Assembly: GCA_035048495.1 (NCBI GenBank)
Contig: CM068543.1
Span: forward strand, 25,099,751-25,163,750
Direction: 5' to 3'
DNA: 64,000 nucleotides
Source of the DNA: Euptelea pleiosperma
Taxonomy: Eukaryota; Streptophyta; Magnoliopsida; Ranunculales; Eupteleaceae
The notes beneath the pieces were generated by a model that was given only the letters and a program-made list of their open reading frames with translations, made no database searches and was not told the origin of the DNA. Made by a program: the position numbers and the translations under genes. Shown piece after piece: positions 12,590-22,914 of this stretch; position 1 is the first letter of the stretch, and each line of letters opens with the position of its first letter.

Positions 12590-13309
12590 AAAAAAATCCC
12601 AGAAGTAATTGGTTCACTTGTTCTATCAAATCTCTACGAATCAAAATGAGGCATCAAAAATCCATCTCACACAAAAAAGAACAAAAAAATCGTAGAGAAA
12701 AAGTGCATAAATCGAAAGAAGAAGATTAAAATTGAAAAAATAGATCTTAAAAAAGTTAAACTTTTCAAAAAAAAATAAACACACGATCTTAAATGCAGAA
12801 AAAATATTTTTTTTTAAAATCTTAAACTTCATTGTCGTTTAGACTTTAGAGTATCAACTAAACATTTGATCTTCATCAGAATCGAATCTCTGGGAACCAA
12901 GATAAACCCACCCTAGAAAATCCATCTCATCTGGCATTCAACTTGTAAACACTGAAAAAACGAAATAAAAATGGGCAAAATGTGAATCGATGTTAGATTA
13001 TAATTCAAAATAGAAAAAAAATCATATCTAACCCAAAATCAATCTGATTGGTGACCTATAGCATATCACCATTTTGGTGATTCACTCACAAAAAAAAAAA
13101 AAAACGAAGATGAAATAGGTGAGAAAACTCACTTGAGATGGCAAGACGACAGCAGCAGCTACGGGAAGCATTGGCGTGGAGCACCGGTTGCAAGTTTCGT
13201 GAAAAGGGGGAAGGGTTTTCGCGATGGAGAGAACTTCGTTTTTGCACCAGAGAAAAGAGAAAGAGTATTTTGGGCAGGCAAATTTTTTTTTTTTTATATA
13301 CTAACATTT
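12590..13309. other. Unassigned A-rich sequence
   Basis: Many A-runs and no recognisable coding or repeat structure. It may belong to the CACTA element whose end follows. Confidence 0.3.
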
Positions 13310-13574
13310 TTACCGAGTACCAGTTTGACTGTCGCTAAAAGACGGTCAGCGTATCGCCGTCGCTGAAAAGACTATGTAATGATGGACAAAAGCTGGCCGT
13401 CGCTAATTCCGCCGCTATAGGTTGTATATTTCCGACCAAAATTGTCATGCATAAATTAATCAGACTTCCAGCGACAATCAAGTCCTAGTTGTCGTTAATG
13501 TACGTGGCTTTTAGTGACAGTTTTACCTGGCCGTCGCTAAAAGGTCGTCGCTAAATCTCGTTGCTCTTGTAGTG
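13310..13574. mobile_element. Severed CACTA (En/Spm) right end
   Basis: It ends in CTCTTGTAGTG at 13574, the inverted form of CACTACAAGAG. Before it are repeated subterminal words CCGTCGCTAAAAG, CGTCGCTAAAT and TGTCGCTAAAAG. The partner left end was not found, so it is a truncated element. Confidence 0.6.
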
Positions 13575-14214
13575 TTTTACTTGAAAGATTATGTAGTGAG
13601 GCTTAGGTTGTAATTATATTGCAGTCATTGGTTAGCTTTATTCAGATACTTTGACTTAGTTGGATATTCAATTTTTATTTAATGCTTTACATCACTCGTG
13701 ATTATATCAGCTGGCATTATATTCTATAGCGTATGTTGAAGATTTGTTCTGTAATCGTGTCTCAAGATCTGTGTTGGCACCAGATATGCTGGACCTAGGT
13801 TAGGGGACATGATAGTTGGCACCTTGAATTATACAGTCAAGACATTAAACAAATCGAGGTATAGGTCAACGAAAGAACATTTAAAGCACAATGTACACGA
13901 ATCATTTGCCAAATATGAGCTTTATTAATGTCTACAATTTAAATATTTTTAAAATATCAAATAATCTAATCTCCACATAAAATGATTCCCAACCAAACAA
14001 GGCTTCCAAATGAACTATATAACACTAAATGTCAAAATTCACTTAGAGCCCAAAGAAGCACAGACAAAACAAATTGACCCCTCAAAATTATTTCATAATT
14101 TTGCCAAGCATAAATTTCCGGACAGGAAAAACAAGTTCATGATGTTGTCATGTTCCTTCGTAAGATCCGTACAGAGGAGACTTCGCGACAGATCCTTCTA
14201 CTCGACTCATCATA
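13575..14214 (-). other. 3' flank and probable 3' UTR of LAR
   Basis: Between the LAR stop and the CACTA end. It holds the candidate AATAAA at 13926-13921 and no other recognisable feature. Confidence 0.4.
13921..13926 (-). promoter_or_regulatory. Candidate LAR polyadenylation signal
   Basis: AATAAA on the minus strand, about 290 bp past the LAR stop codon. No nearer exact AATAAA was found. Plant signals are loose, so this is only a candidate. Confidence 0.35.
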
Positions 14215-15355
14215 TCAAGCACATGTTGCTGTAATTGGAGATATCTCAACCATAGGATTTGGCGTGGTCATCGCATCATCCGCCATGGGCTTGTCGATAA
14301 TCTTGACGACGTCCACCACGGGATTGTCGACAATCTTGTTAATGAAGTCATCAAAGCATTCATCAATGGTTCTAAAAGAAATGTCGGGATAAAGAGAGGT
14401 TGCTTCCAGGTCATTTGGTCCTTCGATAGAGAAATTAATTTGGCAACCCTTAATGAAAATGTCGTGCGTGAACGACGCGACGATGCTTTTCGGGATGCAA
14501 TTCTCTGCAAATGTCAAAAACATTTGGAAATTTTAGCATTTTGGAATGTGAAAAATGAAGAAAAATTGAAGCAGGAACAATAAAATGGACCTTCAGCAGC
14601 GGCAAGCAAGTCGTCTTCTGTAACAATTACTCTAGGGAGGGTTCGCCCGATTTTCTTCTCCCATATAGAGGCAAGGTCATTTATGCTCAGGCAATTGCAA
14701 GGAGGTCGAAAATGGAGCGATTTGTTGAGAGTGCGAACATCATTGATGGCTTTCATGGTGAATTTTCCGATGTCGGTACCAGCGACAAAGTAAGCTGTGG
14801 AACATACACATAAGGGCATGGTATGAGAATATGAAGTTATAATAATAATAATAATTTTTTTTTATAACAGACAATGGATTGTAATGCACGGGCAAAAACG
14901 TAAAAAAAAAAAAAAAGGAAAAATAACGAAAAATACGGACAAAAAGCGACACTAAAATTCAAATTTTGAATTTCCAATTTTCAGTATAATTTATAACGGA
15001 AATAATGGACCTTTTTAACATTTTGTTTTTTCAAAAAATAACGGTTATTATTTTCGTTATAACAAAAAAATAGATAATGGTTGTTAAAATGGTACATAAC
15101 GTAACGGTGGAGTCCAAATCCGTTATAAAAGCTCTTATTTTTGTTATAAAGGCCATTTTTTTAAATCATGCTGTAAAGTATGCAAATGCGGCCAGAAAGC
15201 GACATCTAACAACCAAACGCCCCGGTTAGCGCAATGGCACTGCTTTAACTTAAAAAGAATAAAATAAATAAATAAATAAATGTTGGATTAACAGGGAATT
15301 TGGTTGTTACGCGTCACTTTCCGACCACATTTACAGTATGCGACCAAAGAAAATG

Positions 15356-15421
<66 letters not shown>

Positions 15422-18400
15422 GTAGTAGTAGGTAGAGTTATGTGAGCGGCTAGAAATGGTGGAATATACATAAGGAATCAAAGGTGGGCCACAGATCCAG
15501 AAGCATGGAAAATGCCAAAGGAAATCTTCTTAAGATATGGATAAACAGATTACACAAAAAAAAAAAAAAGATATGGATAAAAATAAACTTGAGTGATACG
15601 GAAGAACTGGCAAGTGTTGCCATGTAAATGGAAAAAGATAAAACAAGGTGTACCTGACACCTGTCGCTTTGTTACTAACCGCTGGCATCTAGGCCCACCA
15701 CTGACCGCATGGATATTCAGCCCACCCCCATTGTGGGAGTAAAACTTCCGTCACAATCGGATTGCAAATCACACAAACACAGCCAATGAGTTCTCGGCAC
15801 GTACACCTAAAAAGCGAAAGCACATGGGTACGTTGCAAAAGCACTTGTGTACGTGCCGAGAACTCATTGGCTTGTGAGATTTACAATTTCGTGTGATAGA
15901 AGTTTTATTCCCATTGTGGGTATACGGGGTAAAGATTCATGCGGTCAGTGGGCACAGATGGAAGGGTGTTAGTCGATTAGCCCCGTCTCAACTGCAAAAA
16001 CCTGCCTTTGGAGGTATTGAAGTCTGTTGTGTCTACTCAAAGTTCCACAATAAAATTCAATAAAAAGGGGGGCACAATATAATTAAAAGAAAATTGGAGG
16101 GGAACTAAATTAAAATTAAATTTGAGAGGGGCCTTAAAACAAAAATAAAGGGAACCACGATATAATTAAAAGAAAAATTGAAGGGGCGGGGGCATTTAAA
16201 CAACAATGCAGGTAAAAAATGGAAATAATTTTTTTTGATGCAGCGAAGCAGTGGCAAATCACATGGCGCCACAATCCGCTGTTCAAAAGCATTTATTGGT
16301 TTGTTCAAAAAGCATCCGCCGATTGTGGCGCCATGTGATTGGCCACAGCTTCGCTGCTTCGAAGGATTTTTTTGAAGGTGCTTTTGAACCTTTTCTCTCC
16401 TGAAAGCCAAACTTAAAATGGTCCTAACTACCCTACGGATAACCTGACAAAAAGTATGTCCGGTTGAGGCCATTGATCATTAGATTCAAGAGATCCATGT
16501 TACACGAGGCAACAATCACAAAGAGTAAAATAGTTATTGCCTCATGGACCTTTCGATCTCTTGAATTCAACAGTCAAAGGCCTCAACCACACATTTTTGT
16601 CTCATGTTATTCGTGGGGTAGCACGACTTGTCACATTATTATTAGGTTGAAATAGGGACACGAGTCGTCCAACACCAATGAGAGGGTGACACGCATGGAA
16701 GGGGTGACTATTGTGTCCCCGGGGGACTAGTCGGATTGTTAGATGGCGTGAGGAAACAAGATATTTGATACCGCTTCCGTCTGGGCACACTAATCACATT
16801 GATGTTTAGCCCACCCATTAGTAGACATTCAAACAAAAAAATTAACTTGTTAGATGAGATTTAGCCATTGTTTTGGATGAACATCGATGCGATCAGTGGG
16901 GCCCAGACGGCAGCAGTAAGTAACAAAAAATGGTGCTTCCTCACGGCAAAAAGCGTCAGGTACATCTTGTAATTCCCCTTCTTCTTCCTATCTTACATGG
17001 ATATAAGAGGGTGAAAGCCCAACGCCAATAAGAGGGCGAAACGTTGAAGGTGAAGGAATCTCTTTTGCATACACCAAAAGAGAGGAAGAGCTAGTTGGTA
17101 CGGTCTAAGCACACGTGGTGCAATTTTATTGGTTTCGGGGTCAAACGTTGTATGACACTACAAATATCCTTATCTTTTATTTTGTTGACACTAACAATTG
17201 CCCTCGTTGTTAAAGGCAAACTTATGTCACAAACACCTTAACCATCTCCAACCCTACCCTACCAAAAACACCTTGAGTAGGGTAGAAAAATCTCTCCCTT
17301 ACCTAAAACTTAAGCGTCAAGCTCTTGTGAGATAGGAATTGTCAGGTGTGGATTCCATAATCCAACGGTTGTGGTAGCACTGAGTTGGCATTCACTTTTT
17401 GCCAGTACAAGCCACAGTAGGATTCTTGGAATCCACACCCGACAGGCCTTGTCTCGCTCGGGAGCCAATCATAAAAAAAAAAAAATACCCATCACACTAA
17501 CTTAATCCAAAACTTAAAAAGCTCTCTAATGGTCCACCCTAAACTCTACCTTTTCCCTAAATCTTGAATCTTGCACTAAAGCTGGGGTAGGGTTAAAACA
17601 TTTGATTTGGACAAGAAATGACGATTTTATCCTTTAAAAAAGTTATGAAATGATTAGAAGGATACTTTTGTCATTTAATTTTTTTACTAAAGTTTTGCCA
17701 CTTAGTATTTGTATATACGTTGAAAGAATAGAGTACGCCTTCGCTGACTCTTAGCAAAGCCGCTGACAATCACAAACCTCTCCACATATTACCAAGTGGC
17801 ATGTACGGAGTGCTTTTTGCCACCTACCCAAGGTGAATTAAAAACGAAATCTTAAAATATACTGGCCCGGTACGTGTTTGGTTAGGCCGTGGTGGTTCAT
17901 CGGTACACGTGCCGACATATCTGCTATTGTCAGTGGGGGCTTCGCTGCACTGTCAGCAAAGGCGGACTCCCGCGTCTCACACTCTAATGGTGACGTTGGC
18001 AGACTATATTTTTAAAAATAAAACAGGTGACCTATAAGCCACGTGGCCACTGACGCCAATCCCTAGGTGGACCTATAAACCATAGGAATTTGAGCATTAT
18101 TTGAGTACAAAGATCCAAAGGTTTGAAATCACTAATCAGGCTGATTTTTGGTTTTAAGGTTAACTTAGAGATTGACCAAAAATCCATACGGTCAATGTCC
18201 TCTAAAAGTGTACCACGTGGCTTCCCTCCCAATCGGTGGTCAGGCAAGTTGTACTCGTCGGGAACTTGAATCTCAAGGGCGTTTCTTAATTGGACCACCC
18301 GTGCGGTTACCGAACACTCGGCAGCTGCCTGCCCTTCTTCTTTTCTTCTGCTTTTTCCAAATGACCAATATACCCTCTCAAAAATAAAAAGCTATGTATA

Positions 18401-20349
18401 TTTTAAGGGTCGGGCTCCGTTGACAGGTGAAAAAATGACAGGATTCTGTACAGGGACACAATATAAGCCACGTGGCATACTCTTAGAGGAATCTGACCGT
18501 ATGGATGTTTGTCCAATCCCATGGAGGACTTATAAACCAAAAATCTTCCTGATTAGTTATTTATAGGCGTTGGATCTTTGTACCTCAAATACTGCTCAAA
18601 TTCCCACAGTTGAGATCAGCCCATGAAAATAAGTCCAAACAAAAGGTAATATATTACTAATCAGGCTGATTTTTGGTTTGTAGGTCCACCATGGGATTGG
18701 AAAAACATCCATACGGTCATATTCCTCTAAGAGTGTGCCACGTGGCTTATATTGTATACCTGTACAGAATCCTGTCATTTTTTCACCTGTCAACGGAGCC
18801 CGACCTATATTTTAATAGTTTGACACTTTGAGCATTTTGTCTTTTTAGACGTTATCCCCCGCCGACACGTACCCTGACAGTAAATCTCTATAACGGTAAC
18901 GGATTCTAAACGCAAAGGACCAAAATCGGAAAAAATGGAAAACAAAATCAAATTTTCAGTAAAATTTATAACGGAAAACAACGAAAAATAACAGAAATAA
19001 CGGACTTTATTTTTTACAATTTTTCATAAAACAAGTCGTTTTTTTTGTTATAACGGCCATTTTTTTAGCCAAAATGTCTGACAAGCACCCCTTGTTAACC
19101 ACTAACCAAGGGCTAACGGGGATTGGGTTAAGGGATTGGGGTACGTGTTAGACATTTTGGGTGGGCCCGGGGCCACCGAATCTTTTCTCCTTGGGGTTAC
19201 GTATTGGGTGGAGAGTATCCCAGGAGCAAAAATGCTGCTCATTAAAAACAACTACAGGTAAAAAGGATGATCACCCACTGATTCAACGGTCCTGAAGTGA
19301 GTCAATACAATATTGCTTCAATTCAGACCATTGGATATAGTAACGATGATGTCATTAGTCCAATATCAGAAGATGATTTTAAAGGTTATATTATATTAAA
19401 TTACTATCAGAGCCACAACATCATTGACCTTAAATCCTCGGTGGGGCCGTAGATAACGACCGATTTATGACTAGGGTGAACCGTTCCACAACAACAAAAT
19501 AGTGAGAAACGGGAGGGCACGTTTCTCTTGTACACCTGGCACAATCTTGTTGGTGTTGGACTTTTTCTTTTTGTTTAAAAGTATCCTTGTATCTAGTTAT
19601 TCATTATTTCTATATCGTACCTTTGACGTTGCCATCACCATAGATCTGGAACCGATCCAACGGCGGGAGCACCTCAGAAGGGTGAGTGTTGTCGTGGTAG
19701 GGCCAAGCAGCGATGGAGTTGCAGCAGATATACGTGTAGGGTATCCCAATCTCCTCAACCAACCGTCGTACTTTGCGCTTCTCGATGTACATGGTAAGCC
19801 CGGGCTCCACCGGATCAGCTCTATCTATGTCGTGACCGAACTCAGATGGCAAAAACCTCTGCAAACATAAGAACAAGTACGGTGAGTCGCCACCGCATGA
19901 AAGAAACATACAGAGGCGGACTCATCACGCACCTTCACGGTGCCAACAGCTTTTATGGCGCGGGTGAGAGTAAGCTGGTCTAAGATGCTGTCACCACCTA
20001 CAGCTGATATCACCACCTCAATCTGTCGATCTTTCAGTATCTTCTCCATGAAATCTTGATCGTTGATCGAACCCTGATATAAAATCAAATCAGACCCCAT
20101 ATAAAATATATATATAATAAACAGAGAAAGAGAGAGTTATATACATACGTGGATGATGATGGCTCCTTTGTCTTGGAGGAATCGGATGGTTTTGGCCTTA
20201 AAAGGGCAGGTGATACCGAAGCGGACGAGAAGATAAGTGGGTCGACCGGAGGCAAGGCTAGCTTCAGTAAGGAACCGACCAATGAACCCGGTTGCACCGA
20301 CGATAAGGGTTCGACCCTCGGCTGAAGAAACAACGGGAGAAGTAGTCAT
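14215..20349 (-). CDS. LAR: Leucoanthocyanidin reductase, five exons, intact
   Basis: Exons on the minus strand, in order: 20349-20149, 20073-19933, 19858-19621, 14794-14591, 14504-14215. All introns are GT-AG and the phases join without a stop, giving 357 residues, the usual LAR length. The enzyme is an NADPH-dependent cytosolic reductase of the PCBER/isoflavone-reductase group of short-chain dehydrogenases. It converts leucoanthocyanidin to 2,3-trans-flavan-3-ol (catechin), a proanthocyanidin precursor, and in some species also acts on cysteinyl-epicatechin. Visible motifs: dinucleotide-binding GATGFIG at residues 18-24, Arg43 after the second beta strand, and the three LAR signatures RFLP (115-118), ICCN (158-161) and THD (274-276). 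The catalytic pair known from grape LAR corresponds to His123 and Lys141. The start is the first ATG before the glycine-rich motif. Residues 44-46 read FGI where I would expect PGP. The C-terminal tail after residue 315 is acidic and low in complexity. Intron 3 is 4826 bp; the others are 75, 74 and 86 bp. Confidence 0.95.
14950..15180. mobile_element. TAACGG-family MITE (degraded copy)
   Basis: Repeated CCGTTAT/ATAACGG blocks flank a centre resembling 'caaattttgaatttcc'. The same layout recurs at 18880-19075, 22198-22497, 43598-43925, 63135-63490 and 63549-63829. This copy is eroded and its ends are not defined. Confidence 0.55.
15355..15420. repeat. (AAT)n microsatellite
   Basis: About 22 uninterrupted trinucleotide units, followed by a short AGT run, inside LAR intron 3. 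Confidence 0.95.
15688..15962. mobile_element. Outer MITE split by a nested element
   Basis: Left arm (CCACTGACCGCATGGAT, near 15694) and right arm (ATGCGGTCAGTGGG, near 15940) are inverted complements. They are separated by the nested element 15738-15909 and its target duplications. The arms share the 'GACCGCATGGAT' motif of the Mutator-like family described below. Confidence 0.6.
15738..15909. mobile_element. 172-bp MITE with 11-bp direct flanks
   Basis: The TIRs begin AGTAAAACTTCCGTCACA and (reverse complement) AATAAAACTTCTATCACA. The arms continue to pair through CCAATGAGTTCTCGGCACG. It is flanked by CCCATTGTGGG at 15727-15737 and 15910-15920, a perfect direct repeat of 11 bp. TSD length fits Mutator-like elements, which make 9-11 bp duplications. 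Confidence 0.75.
16228..16372. mobile_element. Palindromic MITE, CAGCGAAGC family
   Basis: GCAGCGAAGCAGTGG on the left and CCACAGCTTCGCTGC on the right form a nearly complete fold-back of about 145 bp, with ATGGCGCCACAATC in both arms. A related pair of arms is at 52405-52975. Confidence 0.7.
16448..16600. mobile_element. Palindromic MITE, GAGGCAACAA family
   Basis: The left arm (TTGAGGCCATTGATCATT, TTCAAGAGATCCATG) mirrors the right arm (TCTTGAATTCAACAG, CAAAGGCCTCAACC) around a centre near 16525. A second copy lies at 50690-50835. Confidence 0.65.
16740..16970. mobile_element. MITE, CCGTCTGGGC arms
   Basis: GGCGTGAGGAAAC...CCGTCTGGGCACACT on the left pairs with GGGGCCCAGACGGCAG...TTCCTCACG on the right. 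Inner arms carry ACATTGATGTTTAGCCC and GATGAACATCGATGC. Ends are approximate. Confidence 0.55.
17320..17465. mobile_element. Fold-back MITE, TGGATTCC family
   Basis: TGTCAGGTGTGGATTCC on the left pairs with GGAATCCACACCCGACAG on the right. The centre carries CAACGGTTGTGG/CCACAG. Related fold-backs occur at 21048-21250, 50035-50140 and 52047-52257. Confidence 0.65.
17728..17972. mobile_element. MITE with GAGTNCGCCTTNGCTGAC termini
   Basis: GAGTACGCCTTCGCTGAC at the left end pairs with GTCAGCAAAGGCGGACTC at the right end. Inner arms also pair (GCCGCTGACAAT and ATTGTCAGTGGGGGC). It is a degenerate copy inside LAR intron 3. Confidence 0.6.
18020..18268. mobile_element. G-box MULE-type MITE, internally deleted
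   Basis: AGCCACGTGGCC on the left and TACCACGTGGCT on the right mark the subterminal G-box palindromes. The usual 'CCTAGGTGGACCTA', 'GGATCCAAAG' and 'ATCCATACGGTCA' blocks follow. Part of the left arm is missing compared with 18407-18805. Confidence 0.65.
18407..18805. mobile_element. G-box MULE-type MITE, long-arm hairpin
   Basis: About 150 bp of each arm pair with few mismatches (GTCGGGCTCCGTTGACAGG at both ends). It is flanked by a perfect 10-bp duplication, TATATTTTAA, at 18397-18406 and 18806-18815. Long TIRs plus a 10-bp duplication identify a Mutator-like derivative. GCCACGTGGC, a perfect palindrome containing the G-box CACGTG, is in both arms. There is no coding capacity. The near identity of the arms and intact duplication suggest the youngest insertion in LAR intron 3. 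Confidence 0.85.
18880..19075. mobile_element. TAACGG-family MITE (degraded copy)
   Basis: 'ATAACGG' and 'AACGGACTTT' blocks at both sides of a 'caaattttcag' centre, as in other members of the family. Ends are unclear. Confidence 0.5.
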
Positions 20350-20393
20350 GTTTGTTGTTGTTGTTGAGAAGTAGTGGTATAGAGAGTACGTGT

Positions 20394-20424
20394 GCTAAGC
20401 TCAGCTTAGCTAAGCTTAGCTTAC
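20394..20424. repeat. AGCTTAGC palindrome cluster in LAR leader
   Basis: GCTAAGCT/AGCTTAGC units are repeated in both orientations over 31 bp, 45-75 bp upstream of the LAR ATG. If transcribed as 5' leader they could fold into a stem-loop. Confidence 0.5.
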
Positions 20425-20522
20425 AATCTGGGTTTTCTTTAGTTCCTGTTTTTTTGGTTCTTTTTGGTGCTCTTGGAGGGGAGAGACTAGCAGGGTTAAG
20501 GATGATGGGGGAAGGAAGTCGG

Positions 20523-20530
20523 ATTAAATA
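20523..20530 (-). promoter_or_regulatory. Possible TATA-like box of LAR
   Basis: The minus strand reads TATTTAAT about 175 bp upstream of the ATG. It is the best AT-rich core-promoter candidate between the AC elements and the coding start. A start site near 20490-20500 would give a 5' leader of roughly 140 bp. The evidence is weak. Confidence 0.25.
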
Positions 20531-20630
20531 AGGGTGGAAACAAAATTTCAGCTAACCCCCGGACCAAACAGTCCAACGTCACGTACGCCTATGTCCCATA
20601 TTATTTGGGATTCCTAATATGGGGGAGACG

Positions 20631-20666
20631 GGTAGGTTAAGGTGGGTTGCAACTATCTGGGTAGGT
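20631..20666 (-). promoter_or_regulatory. Two AC-I type MYB elements upstream of LAR
   Basis: ACCTACC occurs on the minus strand at 20637-20631 and 20666-20660, about 280-320 bp upstream of the LAR start codon. AC elements are R2R3-MYB binding sites in phenylpropanoid and proanthocyanidin promoters, so the position fits control by a MYB activator. Binding is inferred, not shown. Confidence 0.45.
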
Positions 20667-21047
20667 GGAACCCCCGATTGGATCAACTTAGGAATCGTTC
20701 CTAGTCAACCATAGCTCCACTCGGTCTCACTTTATGACCTAACCCAAAAATAAATTTGATTTGGGGAGACATCATACTTTGTGTCTACCCCAAAATAGGG
20801 TTTTAAATTTGGGCTTCTGTGACGTCCACCCCAAAATAGGGTTTTACATTTTCGGCGAAATGTCGGAAATTTCGGACTTCAGCATAGCCCCCGGAACCCA
20901 TAAATTTTTTGCATATTTTCAAATTTTCTTTGAATTTTTTTAAATTTGGAGAAAATTCTTATAATTTTTAATTTCATGTACAAAAAAAATTCATGAAATT
21001 TGAACTTTTTGTCAAATTTCGACCAAAAATTTCACACGAAATTTCAG
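20667..21047. other. LAR distal upstream, unassigned
   Basis: It contains two direct copies of a 'CACCCCAAAATAGGGTTTTA'-like block near 20790 and 20827, then A/T-rich DNA. No gene was seen. Confidence 0.35.
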
Positions 21048-21250
21048 TTTCGGCCCTCCGGGGACCCCAAGTTTTCTGACTCTCTTGGTGCTCGGCGTGG
21101 ATTTCACGAATCCAACTGTGGTTGTTAGTGCCCCCAAAAGTGAAAAAAAGTGATGCCGGCACTGACAACCACCGTTGGATACTCGAAATCTACGGCGGGG
21201 AACACGAACAACAATAGGGGTAAGAAAAATGGGGGTCACCTGAGCCCGAC
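21048..21250. mobile_element. Fold-back MITE, ACAACCACCGTTGGAT family
   Basis: The left arm (GTGGATTTCACGAATCC, TGTGGTTGTTAGTGCC) is the inverse of the right arm (GGCACTGACAACCACCG, TTGGATACTCGAAATC). The ends lie near GGGGACCCCAAG and GGGGGTCACCTG. Confidence 0.65.
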
Positions 21251-22197
21251 CCAAATCAAAATTTTAAACCTTGCCCCAAAATGCTAAGTGGGACAGTCTT
21301 TGGGGACTTTGTGGCAGATTACCCATGAAGTTTTGGCACTCCGTAGTTGACCTACGCACCTAAACTAGACTGATTGATGATTTCTATCCATTGGATTTAA
21401 CTACTCAAAAAGTTTGTCAAAACCAACGGCTAGAAATCATCTGTATGTAAAATTGCTCAAATCCAATGGTCACAAATCACAAATCACAAATCGGGCTGAG
21501 TTTTGGTGGGTCAGTTCACCAACGTGTGATGGTTTTGTCGTACACGTTTGAAAAGAAAGAGACATGTTTGAAAATAAAATGGAGAAACATAAAAAAGTCA
21601 AGGTACGTTGTTTAGTAGTCTATTTGCTTGTTTAGTTTTCTTTCTTGGTAGGAAAACGATGTAACAAGGTATACCTCACGTTTTTGTGTTACTCACGGCT
21701 CCCATCTGGGCCCACTGACCGGATGGATGTTTAGCTCACCCCCTTGGTTGATGTACACACCAAAAATCACCCTGATTGGTAATCTCTAACCATTAGATTT
21801 TAGTACTTTTTATCGCTTGATTATAGCAATTAGATAGTACTAAACCAACGGCTAAAAATCATCAAACAAACTGATTAACCCTTGGATTGTTTAGGTGCTG
21901 GGGTTACATGTAGACGTTCCGGATGAGTGACCAAGTGTATTTGAGATTATTTTAACGGTGGTGATATAGGGGTTGTGTCAGATCCAAGGGGTGGCTAACA
22001 AAAATGATTTTTTACGCATTTTGGTGACCCAGTTGATCCGGACACAAGTTGAACCGGTGACCCGGGGTGGTCCACCAAGGGGCGGGCATAACATTCATTG
22101 TGCAGTGGGCCCCAATGAATTCCAGGTCATTGTGTCCTCCCTATTTTCCTGGTCTGACTCTCTTCCTCCTTGCCTGGTTTCTTCCTTGGAGGCCAAC
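21251..22197. other. MITE fragments and a duplicated segment
   Basis: Half-arms of the 'CCAATGGT...AATC' type lie at 21320-21530 and 21690-21900. A segment at about 21942-22010 (GAGATTATTTTAACGG, TGTCAGATCCAAGG) recurs in direct orientation at about 22607-22680, on the other side of the MITE 22198-22497. No gene was seen. Confidence 0.4.
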
Positions 22198-22497
22198 AAA
22201 ATGGCTGTTATAACAGATTCGGACCTCTCCCGTTACATTATGTACCAACGGCCATTATTTTTGTTATAATGGCTGTTATTTTCCCATTATAACAAAAATA
22301 ATAACAACCGTTATTTTGTGAAAAAACAGCCGTTATTTTCTGTTTTTGAAAATCTGCAATTCAAATTTCAAAATTTGAATTCCAGCACCATTTTTTCCAT
22401 TATTTTCCGTTTTTGCCCCTGAATGTTACAATTCATTATAACGGAAAAACGGTAACACCCCAGTCCATTACTGTTATAACGGTCCCTTTTAAACCGT
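22198..22497. mobile_element. TAACGG-family MITE
   Basis: It runs from GGCTGTTATAACAGATTCGG to TATAACGGTCCCTTTTAAAC. Internally ATAACGG/CCGTTAT words alternate around 'CAAATTTCAAAATTTGAATT'. No coding capacity. Confidence 0.65.
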
Positions 22498-22914
22498 GGG
22501 TGGATGCTTTTGTGCTTGTGTTTCTAATTGTTTCTATTTATTACGGCTGACACACACACACACACAAAAATAAATAAATAAATAATCGAACTAATTATTC
22601 TTAAGCTTGGACTTGAGATTGTTTTAAACGGTGGTGATGTCAGATCCAAGGTAACGGCTACCAAAACTGATTTTGGACGGTTCTTATTTCATTTTACTAT
22701 CCAAATTAAGACTCTTAATTACATTTGACCGATGTAGCTGTCGAGTACTACACTTCACATGTGCGACATATTTTTTTTCTTTTCCATAAACAATATTTTG
22801 TGAAGCTTCTTAACGACTCTGCTTACCAAAAGGGCATCTTAATGATTAAATTAGTGAAAAATTTAGTCTGCCAACATTAATCCGGGCACTTATTTTAATA
22901 TTTCTTCAAGGGTA
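22498..22914. other. Unassigned sequence with short repeats
   Basis: A (CA)n and (TAAA)n run lies at 22553-22585. The second copy of the direct repeat noted at 21942 follows. Nothing else was seen. Confidence 0.35.

Larger units (their letters stand above)
14795..19620 (-). other. LAR intron 3, 4.8 kb, filled with MITEs
   Basis: Donor GTACGA and acceptor CCACAG bound the intron in phase 1. At least ten inverted-repeat elements and one microsatellite lie inside and are listed separately. About 19076-19620 next to the donor holds a short inverted repeat near 19080-19170 and otherwise nothing I recognise. The other three introns are near minimal size, so the expansion is attributable to insertions. 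Confidence 0.85.
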
